From JAQBDA01 sp964525785 (lineage in GTDB: Bacteria > Chloroflexota > Anaerolineae > Anaerolineales > UBA4823), in the NCBI GenBank assembly GCA_964525785.1, contig CAZGIX010000002.1, positions 14,881-78,880 on the forward strand: 64,000 nucleotides of DNA. Reading direction: 5' to 3'. The translations under genes and the position numbers were made by a program. The stretch's first letter is position 1. Each line of letters starts with the position of its first letter. The notes beneath the pieces were generated by a model that saw nothing but the letters and a program-made list of their open reading frames with translations, was not told the DNA's origin and searched no databases. Below are positions 1 to 7,988 of the stretch, piece by piece.

Positions 1-1241
1 GTAAATATGGGTAGCCAGGCTGGCGTGTAGACCGCCACCGTAGGTGGCAGCCCGCCTTGTTGGGCGCTTTGACCTGCCAGGTATGCCATTGCCAGCACGT
101 TCAGGACCTGCCCACCACTCCAGCCCAGCAGGACCCCACCCAATCCACCGACAAAACCGATCCCAGCTGCTTCTCCCAGGAAGACGCTCAAAACATCCCG
201 GTTGGTCGCCCCAACTGCCTTCATCAATCCGATCTCGCGCGTGCGCTCTAGGATAGCCATCGTCATTGTATTGGCTATCCCGATGGCAGCTACCAACAGA
301 GCAATCGCTCCCACCCCGCCGAATATTACCTGCAAGATAACGTAAAAGCTATTGATCCCTTGCACAAAAGATTGGGGTGTGTACGCCTGGTATCCGAGGG
401 CGGTTATCTGGTCAGTGATATCCAGAACCTGGCGCACATCTTCCACTTTGACGATTGCCATCGGGTAGCCATCCCGGTTGCGATTGATCCTTCGCCCTAA
501 CGCCCACTCATTGAATACTGTAACTTCATCCAGGGTCATATAAATAGAATAATCTGACTCGCCGCGCGATTCAGCGATTACACCTGTGATCCGGAGGGGC
601 AGGCTCTTCCGTATTTCAGTGCCATCCTGGGACCACTTGATCAAGGTCAATTTGACGTTTTGGTCCAGGAGATCAGGGGGAGTCGGTGGCTCCTGACCGG
701 GACGCCAGCGAGGATCATAGAAATTGTTGGCTATCATGGCTCCCACAATCGCGGTCCCACGTTCCAACTTTAAGGTACCACCCTGGGCAGTCAGGCCCAA
801 AGTGCTCAGATCGTCGATCCCGATTCCCTGGAGATTAGCATAGGTCTCCAGGCGCCCGTACTGGATCGTGCCGCCGCTGTTCAGGTATTCACGCGGGATT
901 ACCGCAGCGACCCCCGGCAGAGCTGCCAGCTCGACCAGTGTATCGTTGGTGATGAGCTTCTGGCTGGAAGGCTGATTCCCGGCCCCAGAGCTTGACTCAA
1001 CTACCACCCCGCCAGGTCTGCCCATATAGCCCTCCCCATAGTTGGGCATTACCTGGATCTGTGAAAGGTCGCCAATCCCATACAATTGCTGGTTCGCGTT
1101 ACGCTGCAGGCCGATCGCCAGCGATAGAAGCACCACCACCGCGGCGGTGCCGATGACGACTCCCACGGCAGTGAGGGCTACGCGCGCCTTGCGCCTGCCC
1201 AGATTCTCCAAAATGAGCGAGATCAGGTCGAAGAAAATCAT
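1..1241 (-). CDS. MacB/FtsX-type ABC transporter permease, C-terminus cut by window edge
   Basis: Membrane permease of a MacB-like exporter. The frame is open from an ATG at 1241 down to base 1, giving about 413 residues with no stop, so the C-terminus lies outside the window. Residues 1-40 hold a positively charged start (NLGRRKARVA) and one membrane helix. A large extracytoplasmic domain follows (PGVAAVIPREY, GTAIVGAMIA). The FtsX-type helices come last (IALLVAAIGIANTMTMAILER, then EIGLMKAVGAT), which are hallmarks of the MacB/LolC family. It lies 2 bases after the TIG/COG1361 gene and belongs to the same minus-strand operon as the ATPase and the Yip1 gene. The substrate cannot be told from sequence. 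Confidence 0.9.
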   Translation of the reverse strand, partial: MIFFDLISLILENLGRRKARVALTAVGVVIGTAAVVVLLSLAIGLQRNANQQLYGIGDLSQIQVMPNYGEGYMGRPGGVVVESSSGAGNQPSSQKLITNDTLVELAALPGVAAVIPREYLNSGGTIQYGRLETYANLQGIGIDDLSTLGLTAQGGTLKLERGTAIVGAMIANNFYDPRWRPGQEPPTPPDLLDQNVKLTLIKWSQDGTEIRKSLPLRITGVIAESRGESDYSIYMTLDEVTVFNEWALGRRINRNRDGYPMAIVKVEDVRQVLDITDQITALGYQAYTPQSFVQGINSFYVILQVIFGGVGAIALLVAAIGIANTMTMAILERTREIGLMKAVGATNRDVLSVFLGEAAGIGFVGGLGGVLLGWSGGQVLNVLAMAYLAGQSAQQGGLPPTVAVYTPAWLPIF

Positions 1242-1243
1242 CC

Positions 1244-3025
1244 TTATCCCTTTGGCGGGGCAGGCACTACCGCAGGACCTGCAGGAGGTATTTCCTCTGA
1301 GGGTGCTTCTAACGGCGGCATCTCCCCTGGTACAGGAGTGGGGACGCTGCTGTTCAGTCCGATCAATCCCTTAATAAAACGAACTACTTTCTGCCAGAAG
1401 GTCTCCGGCTCCACCGGCCCGGGTCCCTCGGGACCCTCCACGCCGCCTTCACCGGGAAGAGGCTCAGGTATGAACATCTCTTGAACATCGATGCTGAGGG
1501 TGTCAGTGATGAGCTGTGGCTGGTTGAAATCGTCGGTGTAATCGATTGTCACCATGATCTCCAGAGTGCCTGGCGCATCGGGCATAGCAAATGCGTCCAG
1601 GGTAAAGTAGCCGCCGACATCCAGTGCACCTACCAGGATGGTATTGTTGGTGTACTGCGCGCCGGATCCGCTCAAGGTCATGCTACCCAGAACAACGGCC
1701 TTTCGCCCGAGGTTGACCACCTGCACCGGTAATACGCCTTGCTGGCCGGCAAACAATGGGTCCGGCTGGCGGTAGAAGTTCACATCAACCTGAGGGATCT
1801 GATATACCAGTAGAGTGACCACCTGATCGTCAGTGTAGATCTGCCCTCGATCGTCCACATATGTAAATGAGATCATCATCGGGTATGCGCCAGGATTGGT
1901 AGCCGCATTGACAATCAACGACGCATCGACTGCCATCGATGCTCCACTCGCAAGATCACCCAAGAACTGCACATTCGATGAGCTAACCGGGGCAAAGTTT
2001 CCGAAATCTCCACCGCCACCAGAAACGCCCCCCACATCAGGCGTCCCTGGTGGAACCCCATCAGAGCTGTCACCCCCACCCAGGATCATACTTACCCGTC
2101 TGGCATTGGCATTGCCTTTGTTTTCCACCCGTAAATTCAGGTTGAAGATCGTACCCGGTTGGAGTGGTGAGACATCGGTATTAAAGCTGGGGATCACCAG
2201 CTGCGGGCGCGGGCTGGGAGGAGCGGTCGGTGTGGGGGTTGGAGTGGAAGTGGGAACATAACTACCCGTTGTGACGGGGATGGTCATATTGAAAGTTTCT
2301 GTATACACCACTCCATCTGGATCAGTGTAAGATATCTGCATAACGACCGTGGCAACGGTCTTACCAATAATTTCATAGGTGGCGGTCAGCGGTTGGACAA
2401 ATTTCCTCTTCTCACCCGGATCGAGTTCGGTCATCGCCAACACCCCACCGCTCACTCGCGGTACAACGTCGCCGGGCGGGAAGTTAGCGATCAGATTCAT
2501 TGCCATCGCTGATCCGATATTCTTCAGACGGATCGAAAGCTCAAATTCCTGGTTCGAGGAGAGCGATTCAGCGCCGCTGTTATACGATTCCACGACCACC
2601 AGGGGTCTGTCGCTGGGGATCGTGGTCTCATCCACCTCTGGGGTAGAGGTCGGGGACTCAGCGGTCTCTGTCGCCTGGAGCACCGTCAAGGCGCCGGGTA
2701 AGGAAGCCGAGCTCGAGTCCGGATTGACCACCGTTATTGTGTAGCTTCCGGGGGTCAGCCCTGCCGGCACAATCGCAGTCAGGACGGTGGCGCTTACAAA
2801 AGTGGCGCTCAGGGTGCCATAATTGGAGAGCAGTACCACCGCACCTTCTGCAAAGTCCGTGCCGGTAATGACCAATTCGGCAGAGTTTGTATTGGATATA
2901 CTGTTGGGCTGCACACTGATAATGCCTATATCCGCACGCACTGATGTCACGCCCACCATCAGGCTGACCAGAGTGATAAAAACAACTGCAGCCAGCAAGT
3001 TTCTACGCTTTTGCTTGTTGATCAT
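1244..3025 (-). CDS. Exported TIG + COG1361/CARDB-repeat protein of an ABC export operon
   Basis: 593 residues from the ATG at 3025; the longer frame to 3136 would run back through the ATPase gene. Residues 9-31 form a signal peptide or N-terminal anchor ending in VRA. Residues 33-116 are an IPT/TIG domain (PNSISNTNSAELVITGTDF, then GSYTITVVNPD). Three related beta-sandwich repeats follow at about 140-250, 273-408 and 411-516, each with a 'NxG' turn (KNIGSAMA, ENKGNANA, VNLGRKAV) and an (S/D)YTD or TYVDD strand, as in COG1361/CARDB domains. Thr/Pro linkers separate them and the C-terminus is Pro-rich. It overlaps the ATPase stop by 23 bases. It takes the place where MacB systems usually encode a membrane-fusion protein; a role as extracytoplasmic partner is inference. 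Confidence 0.85.
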   Translation of the reverse strand: MINKQKRRNLLAAVVFITLVSLMVGVTSVRADIGIISVQPNSISNTNSAELVITGTDFAEGAVVLLSNYGTLSATFVSATVLTAIVPAGLTPGSYTITVVNPDSSSASLPGALTVLQATETAESPTSTPEVDETTIPSDRPLVVVESYNSGAESLSSNQEFELSIRLKNIGSAMAMNLIANFPPGDVVPRVSGGVLAMTELDPGEKRKFVQPLTATYEIIGKTVATVVMQISYTDPDGVVYTETFNMTIPVTTGSYVPTSTPTPTPTAPPSPRPQLVIPSFNTDVSPLQPGTIFNLNLRVENKGNANARRVSMILGGGDSSDGVPPGTPDVGGVSGGGGDFGNFAPVSSSNVQFLGDLASGASMAVDASLIVNAATNPGAYPMMISFTYVDDRGQIYTDDQVVTLLVYQIPQVDVNFYRQPDPLFAGQQGVLPVQVVNLGRKAVVLGSMTLSGSGAQYTNNTILVGALDVGGYFTLDAFAMPDAPGTLEIMVTIDYTDDFNQPQLITDTLSIDVQEMFIPEPLPGEGGVEGPEGPGPVEPETFWQKVVRFIKGLIGLNSSVPTPVPGEMPPLEAPSEEIPPAGPAVVPAPPKG

Positions 3026-3791
3026 CGGTTCTCGCTTCCATGACTTGTCTTGTCTCATCTCCGGTGGTGGATTCAGCCAGTACACCCGCTGCCTCAACAG
3101 CCTCGACAGGAGCTGCCCCATCGACGATTTTCCCATCCAACAGATTTACCGTGCGCGTCGCTACCTGGGTCATGCGGGCATCGTGGGTAACCACTAATAC
3201 CGTCCTGCCGCTCTGGTGGAGCTCCGAAAGGAGCTGCATGATGCTCGCCCCGCTGGCTGTATCCAGATTCCCGGTTGGCTCGTCAGCCAGAATTAACTGC
3301 GGGTCGTTGATCAGAGAGCGGGCGATTGCCACGCGCTGTTGTTGCCCTCCGGATAGCTCCGAAGGGCGGTGTAGTGCCCGGTCTTCTAAACCAACCCGGC
3401 GAAGCGATTCAAATGCTAATCTGCGCCTCTCCCCACGCCGGACGCGGGCAAAGCGCAGCGGAAAAGCAACATTTTCCAGTGCGGTCATACTTTGGATCAG
3501 GTTAAAGGACTGGAAGATAAATCCAACCGTCTTTCGGCGAAATACAGCCAGCTCATTTTCGTCCAGCGAGTCGATCGATTGTTCCCCCACCCTGATGCTG
3601 CCAGATGTCGGCCTATCCAGGCCACCGATTAAGTGCAGCAGTGTACTCTTGCCCGATCCGGATGGTCCCATCACAACATAAAAGCTGTTAGGAGCTATCT
3701 CCAGATCCACGCCGTCCAACGCATGTACGGCAACCTGCCCCATCATATAAGTTTTCCGAAGTTCGGAAATAAGGATAAAAGGATCCGGCAT
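3003..3791 (-). CDS. ABC transporter ATP-binding protein, MacB/LolD type
   Basis: Cytoplasmic ATPase of the export system, 262 residues. Walker A is GPSGSGKS (42-49), the Q-loop is at FQSFN (93-97), the signature is LSGGQQQRV (146-154) and Walker B is LILADEPT (166-173), followed by the H-loop THD. The short length and the 'GLDRPTSGSIRVGEQSIDSLDENELA' style place it in the MacB/LolD/YknY group. About 30 residues beyond the usual end (after the VNLLDGKIVDG strand) are unlike the family core. It sits between the Yip1 gene (20 bases upstream) and the TIG/COG1361 gene (overlapping). Confidence 0.93.
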   Translation of the reverse strand: MPDPFILISELRKTYMMGQVAVHALDGVDLEIAPNSFYVVMGPSGSGKSTLLHLIGGLDRPTSGSIRVGEQSIDSLDENELAVFRRKTVGFIFQSFNLIQSMTALENVAFPLRFARVRRGERRRLAFESLRRVGLEDRALHRPSELSGGQQQRVAIARSLINDPQLILADEPTGNLDTASGASIMQLLSELHQSGRTVLVVTHDARMTQVATRTVNLLDGKIVDGAAPVEAVEAAGVLAESTTGDETRQVMEARTDDQQAKA

Positions 3792-3811
3792 ATTTCAAAT
3801 GCAGACCGGCT

Positions 3812-4591
3812 TTAGAAGAACGGGCGAATAATGGTCAGGCTGCCCAGCTTACCCACGAGGTATGCCAATAATGCTTCTACTCCTACCACAATACCGAGGG
3901 TAATGATCACACCACTGGCGGCTTTTACCAGTGAAAGGCTGTTGCCAAGCTTCACACCAATTATTAACAGCAGCATGTGCCAGATTAGATAGATATCGAC
4001 CAGCGAAAGCAACGCCGCCAGGTATGTAGCCGTTCCCGAGGGATCAACCGGAGCAAAGCCCGATAAACCTGGGGCATCGATCAGCTGGCGAGTAGCCAGC
4101 ATAGCCCCGGCTCTGACCAACTCCCTGATTGCAAAGGGTAAACCCGCCCAGGCAACCAGGTTGATCGAGTAGCTGGTCTCGCCGCGGCCGCCGAACATGG
4201 TCACCACCAGATGCAGCAGACCTCCCACCAGCAGCCATCCTACCCATACTCCCAGCAAAGCAAGGATGGCAGGAAAAATATAGATGAAAACTGGTCCTGA
4301 GGTTGCTTGCGCAGCCTGCATGAATTGGGCTTGCTGTTCAGGCGAATAGTATTGGAAATCGGGCGGCAAGACTGGAGCGCCGCTCAAGGCAGCCTGCTGT
4401 CGGATCGAGCCGCTGATCAGCACCCGCGCCAACGTCGCCAGGGTGAGCACTATCATCGGGGTAAGCCAAACACCCCTGGTTTGTTCAGCTATTTTCCGAA
4501 ACGTCGCACCTGGATGAAGCAGTACCGGTAATATCCAGTCAAACCGGAATCTTTTAGGGGGTTCGATCGCTGTCGTTATCGCCTCAGCCAT
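3812..4591 (-). CDS. Yip1-domain integral membrane protein
   Basis: 259 residues from the ATG at 4591; a TTG at 4612 would add seven residues. The N-terminal stretch WILPVLLHPGATFRKIAEQ is the typical Yip1 entry, followed by about five hydrophobic segments (near residues 41-60, 95-125, 130-150, 185-210, 225-248). It is first in the operon with the ATPase, TIG protein and permease. Bacillus subtilis YknW, also a Yip1 protein, accompanies the YknXYZ exporter in the same way. Function inferred from context only: assembly or regulation of the exporter. Confidence 0.8.
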   Translation of the reverse strand: MAEAITTAIEPPKRFRFDWILPVLLHPGATFRKIAEQTRGVWLTPMIVLTLATLARVLISGSIRQQAALSGAPVLPPDFQYYSPEQQAQFMQAAQATSGPVFIYIFPAILALLGVWVGWLLVGGLLHLVVTMFGGRGETSYSINLVAWAGLPFAIRELVRAGAMLATRQLIDAPGLSGFAPVDPSGTATYLAALLSLVDIYLIWHMLLLIIGVKLGNSLSLVKAASGVIITLGIVVGVEALLAYLVGKLGSLTIIRPFF

Positions 4592-4736
4592 GTATCTGCA
4601 TCCAACAATCAACCAGCGCTGTTCACGCCAGAGTAATCACTGATCCAGCTCCGCTTCTGCCGTTGGTCTGTATCCTTGTTGTGGATTTTACCATGAGTAC
4701 CACCAATCTTTGGTGAGGGACGGTATTATCCTGATA

Positions 4737-4764
4737 TAAAGAAACCCCCTCGCTAGGGAGGGGG
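4737..4764 (-). terminator. GC-rich hairpin with T-rich tail
   Basis: Seven-base stem CCCCCTC (4745-4751) pairing with GAGGGGG (4758-4764), six-base loop. On the minus strand the hairpin is followed by TTTCTTTA, a weak intrinsic terminator shape. No minus-strand gene ends here: gmhB lies on the plus strand immediately to the right, so it could stop antisense read-through from the gmhA side or simply be structured leader DNA. Confidence 0.3.
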
Positions 4765-4820
4765 CTTAGCAGCTACATCCAGGTGGATGGGGAGTCGTCA
4801 CCGGCGGAACTACCTTCCAG

Positions 4821-4826
4821 TATAAT
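4821..4826 (+). promoter_or_regulatory. Putative -10 box of a leaderless gmhB mRNA
   Basis: A perfect TATAAT ends seven bases before the ATG at 4834, and no Shine-Dalgarno-like sequence precedes that ATG. Transcription would begin at or within a base or two of the start codon. No good -35 box is visible. Confidence 0.45.
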
Positions 4827-4833
4827 TGAACCT

Positions 4834-5382
4834 ATGATCCCGGCGGTTTTTCTTGACCGAGATGGAGTGATTATTGAAAATGTCTCGACCTATGTCCGTT
4901 CCTGGGTAGATGTAAGGCTTATCCCAGGAGCGATAGATGCCTTGATCCACATAAGTCAATCGCCGTATAAAATTGTGATCGTTACCAACCAATCCGCTGT
5001 AGGGCGTAAGATTATCTCGACTGCTCAGGCTGATAGGATCAACAGCCGCCTCCTGGATATCATCCGCCAGGCTGGAGGGCGTATCGATGGGCTTTTTATG
5101 TGCCCTCACGCTCCCATCGATCACTGCGACTGCCGTAAGCCGAAACCCGGCTTGATCCTCCAGGCGTCTCAACAGCTGGACATCGACCTGGAAAATTCGC
5201 TGCTGATCGGTGATGCAATCAGCGACTTATTAGCCGGACAGGCCGCTGGCGTCGGTCAAACCGTCCTTGTGCGTACAGGGCGTGGCGCAAGCCAGGAGGC
5301 CATTTCCCACCCCCGCAATCTTAAGCCATTTTTGGTGTTCGACGACCTGGCGCAAGCCTTGGGCACTCTCATACGATTATAG
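4834..5382 (+). CDS. gmhB: HAD-family D-glycero-D-manno-heptose 1,7-bisphosphate phosphatase-like protein
   Basis: 182 residues. The HAD nucleophile motif is FLDRDGVI (6-13), motif II is TNQSAVGR (about 51-58) and motif IV is LIGDAISD. Between them is the GmhB/HisB-N zinc loop CPHAP...HCDCRKPKPG with its Cys/His ligands. It removes the C7 (or C1) phosphate of heptose bisphosphate on the way to ADP- or GDP-heptose. The ATG at 4834 was preferred over a GTG at 4783 because homology starts there. It faces the SIS isomerase gene tail to tail with no base between the stops. HisB-type histidinol-phosphate phosphatase activity is the main alternative. Confidence 0.83.
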   Translation: MIPAVFLDRDGVIIENVSTYVRSWVDVRLIPGAIDALIHISQSPYKIVIVTNQSAVGRKIISTAQADRINSRLLDIIRQAGGRIDGLFMCPHAPIDHCDCRKPKPGLILQASQQLDIDLENSLLIGDAISDLLAGQAAGVGQTVLVRTGRGASQEAISHPRNLKPFLVFDDLAQALGTLIRL

Positions 5383-5985
5383 CTACGCCTTCGAAAGCTC
5401 TCCTTCTGCGAAGAACACCGCCGGCGCATCGTTCTCCGTTTTCTTCAGCGCCTTGGTGATCATATGCTCGAGCGCTAGGTGAATGTCCTCCACATGCTCG
5501 ATGCACTGGCTCGCGACATGGATCTCGATATCCACCAGCGATTTCAAGCGACCTCCGTCAAATCCGGTGAATCCGACCGTGGTGGCACCCATCTGCTTCG
5601 CCAGTTGGACTGCATTGACTACATTGGGTGAATTCCCGCTGGCTGAGATTGCGACAACCACATCGCCAGGCTGCAATAGGGCTTCCAGCTGCTGGGCAAA
5701 AACGCTCTCATAGCCATCATCGTTTGCCAGGGCTGAGAAGATCGGCATATTATCCGATAAACCAATAACCCGGAAATGGGGTAGACCCATCCTGCGGGTA
5801 TTCTTACCAAGATCGCAAACAAAATGAGATGCTGTGGAAGCGCTGCCGCCATTACCCATGATGAATACTTGTCGACGGCTGGTACGGCATTCCCGCAATA
5901 ATTGAATCACTTGATGGATATGTTCTTCCGGGAGCTGAGACAGTGTGGCTTGCAGCTCACTGATATAAGTTTGCACCACGTCCAT
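5383..5985 (-). CDS. gmhA: SIS-domain phosphoheptose isomerase-like protein
   Basis: 200 residues from the ATG at 5985, preceded by TAAGGAG at a spacing of about eight. SIS features: the phosphosugar loop MGNGGSASTASHF (about 43-55), a second loop AISASGNSPNVV and a conserved C-terminal VEDIHLALEHMI helix typical of GmhA. It would convert sedoheptulose 7-phosphate to D-glycero-D-manno-heptose 7-phosphate. A GTG nine bases upstream is a less likely start. Its convergent neighbour is the GmhB-like phosphatase, and a sugar transferase lies 46 bases upstream on the same strand, suggesting heptose for a cell-surface glycan. Confidence 0.85.
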   Translation of the reverse strand: MDVVQTYISELQATLSQLPEEHIHQVIQLLRECRTSRRQVFIMGNGGSASTASHFVCDLGKNTRRMGLPHFRVIGLSDNMPIFSALANDDGYESVFAQQLEALLQPGDVVVAISASGNSPNVVNAVQLAKQMGATTVGFTGFDGGRLKSLVDIEIHVASQCIEHVEDIHLALEHMITKALKKTENDAPAVFFAEGELSKA

Positions 5986-6031
5986 GGCTACCACTCCTTA
6001 CGATAAGTAGGCGATCACGCTCAAGGGTCGA

Positions 6032-7543
6032 CTAATAAGCCCCACGTCGCCGGATGACAGCGGGGATGGTCTGGAATAACAACTGAATATCCAGCCAGAT
6101 CGTCCAGTTACGGATATAGTGCATATCATAACGAACGCGCTGCTCGTAGGTCACATCCGAGCGACCGCTGACCTGCCATAAACCGGTTATACCTGGACGA
6201 ACGGTAAGCAGGTTGATATCCCATTGGTTGTATTCGCGGATCTCCTCCGGGCTGATCATACGTGGTCCAACCAGCGACATCTCGCCCCGCAGCACGTTGA
6301 TGAACTGAGGAAATTCATCCAGGCTGGTTTTTCGCAGAATACTGCCAATCCGTGTCACCCGGGGATCATCCTTCAGCTTATGGTTGCGGTCAAGTTCTTC
6401 CTTAAGCTCTGGATGGGCTTCTAAAATCTCATCCCCATTGATGTACATGGTGCGGAACTTGAAAGCATCGAACGGACGCCCATTGACGCCCATGACTCGC
6501 CGGCGATGAAATGCCGGACCTGGCGAGCCAAGTTTGATGGCAGTCCCAATAACAATATACATCGGGATGAGCACGATCATCGCCGGGATTGTCAGACTGT
6601 AATCCATGATCAGCTTCAGCACTTTATCAATGCCCGACAACCGCACCTGGTTGATCTCCACCAGGGGCACATACGCAAATTCATTGACAGTCAGGCCGGT
6701 AGTGATAATCTCATACAAACCTGAAGACATACGTACGTTCACCCCACTGGCGACTCCGTAGCGTTTGAATATTTCTAACAAACCGTCGCGAGAAGAGAAA
6801 GCGCTAGAAGCCAGGATAATCTCCTCGACATCGTAGCGTTTTACTACACTTTCTAGATCGTTCAGACTGCCTAAACAACGGGCGTGGTCGATCACCGATT
6901 CGCCAGACGCGATTTTCTTATCGATGAATCCCACCACCAAAAAGCCGGAAGTCTTCCAGCTCATTAATTGCGTTGCAAGAGACAAGCCCTCGTCATTGGC
7001 ACCAATAATTAATGCCGGAGAAAGAAAGTATCCATGACTGCGCAAAGCATACACCAGGCGCCGCATAAAGAACCGGCTGATCGATGTCAGCAAGAATGCC
7101 AATCCCCAGGCGGTCAGTAGCCATCCCCGAGCAAAAACGAATTCGGGTAGTAAAAATCCGGCTGCGATCACTGTGAATACCCCGATTGCGGTAGCGTTGA
7201 ACAGCTTGGCGTACTCTCGCGTACCGCCCAGCAGGTTTTTCCGGTTATACAGTCCCGCCAGTGCAAAAATTGCTAACCATACCGGGACCAAGATAATAAC
7301 AATCGACTGGTAGTAAGGCAGTGATGGAACAGCATTTTCTTGGAATAAGGAGATATTTAGCTCAAAGCGAATAAAATAAGCCAGGCGGAAGACGAGGCTG
7401 ATCATGAGCAGATCGCTGATCACCAGGGCCAGACTGAAGAACCGCCATTGAAGATTGCGCGGCACGCTTCGTGTTGCCCGGCGCACTTTATAGGTCAGGG
7501 GCGTCTCAAAAAGCGATTCGCTGCCAGTAGCTAAAGATTGCAT
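6032..7543 (-). CDS. Polyprenyl-phosphate sugar-1-phosphate transferase (WbaP/WcaJ type)
   Basis: 503 residues. About four N-terminal membrane helices (near 33-56, 75-98, 113-133, 138-158), then a Rossmann-like CoA-binding_3 domain (ALIIGANDEGLSLA onward), a fifth hydrophobic stretch (LTIPAMIVLIPMYIVIG) and the C-terminal bacterial sugar transferase domain with KFRTMY, RKTSLDEFPQ, RGEMSLVGPRM and VRPGITGLWQVSGRS. These enzymes load the first sugar phosphate on undecaprenyl phosphate for exopolysaccharide or glycan assembly. It is the only glycan-assembly gene here besides the heptose pair. The sugar specificity cannot be read. Confidence 0.92.
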   Translation of the reverse strand: MQSLATGSESLFETPLTYKVRRATRSVPRNLQWRFFSLALVISDLLMISLVFRLAYFIRFELNISLFQENAVPSLPYYQSIVIILVPVWLAIFALAGLYNRKNLLGGTREYAKLFNATAIGVFTVIAAGFLLPEFVFARGWLLTAWGLAFLLTSISRFFMRRLVYALRSHGYFLSPALIIGANDEGLSLATQLMSWKTSGFLVVGFIDKKIASGESVIDHARCLGSLNDLESVVKRYDVEEIILASSAFSSRDGLLEIFKRYGVASGVNVRMSSGLYEIITTGLTVNEFAYVPLVEINQVRLSGIDKVLKLIMDYSLTIPAMIVLIPMYIVIGTAIKLGSPGPAFHRRRVMGVNGRPFDAFKFRTMYINGDEILEAHPELKEELDRNHKLKDDPRVTRIGSILRKTSLDEFPQFINVLRGEMSLVGPRMISPEEIREYNQWDINLLTVRPGITGLWQVSGRSDVTYEQRVRYDMHYIRNWTIWLDIQLLFQTIPAVIRRRGAY

Positions 7544-7988
7544 GGATCTTCCCTATTTCATGACGATTATTGTTCTCTAGATTTGTATATTGCACTCAAT
7601 CAGCCGGAGTAATTTGAACGGATCCTGGGGCCTGTCCCAAATTCGTCGCCGAAGCATAGAGTGCGTGCCGATCGGGCTTATAACATTCCCGCGTAAACGT
7701 ATCATGCGCAAAAACCGGATTGGGCCAGCCTGGGAAATTTTTCCGGTATGTTATTGGTTTATTAATCAGTCAGATTGAGACTGCCTATTTGCGACCACCC
7801 TATTTATTGCTTTGTGAAACTACCCCTTCGTAGCATTGCAGAATAATGTAAAAATAGTGATGGAGATATATACTATCAGGTTTATCGCGATCCGTCAATA
7901 ACCCCCGGGACTACTTTAGTACCAGTAACAGCTTACAAAAAAGGTTGGGGTTGTCGAAAGCCTTGCAGTCTTCGACAACCCCAATCAG
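7544..7988. other. Intergenic region between sugar transferase and dnaK
   Basis: 445 bases without a credible gene. The right end holds the dnaK terminator. The left part should contain the sugar transferase promoter on the minus strand, but no strong -35/-10 pair stands out and no riboswitch consensus was recognised. Frames here are short and without family resemblance. Confidence 0.6.
7936..7986 (-). terminator. Rho-independent terminator of dnaK
   Basis: A 14-base perfect stem (7945-7958 with 7971-7984), loop of 12 bases, followed on the minus strand by CC and then TTTTTT. It begins three bases after the dnaK stop codon, so dnaK appears to be transcribed as a single gene. Confidence 0.92.
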
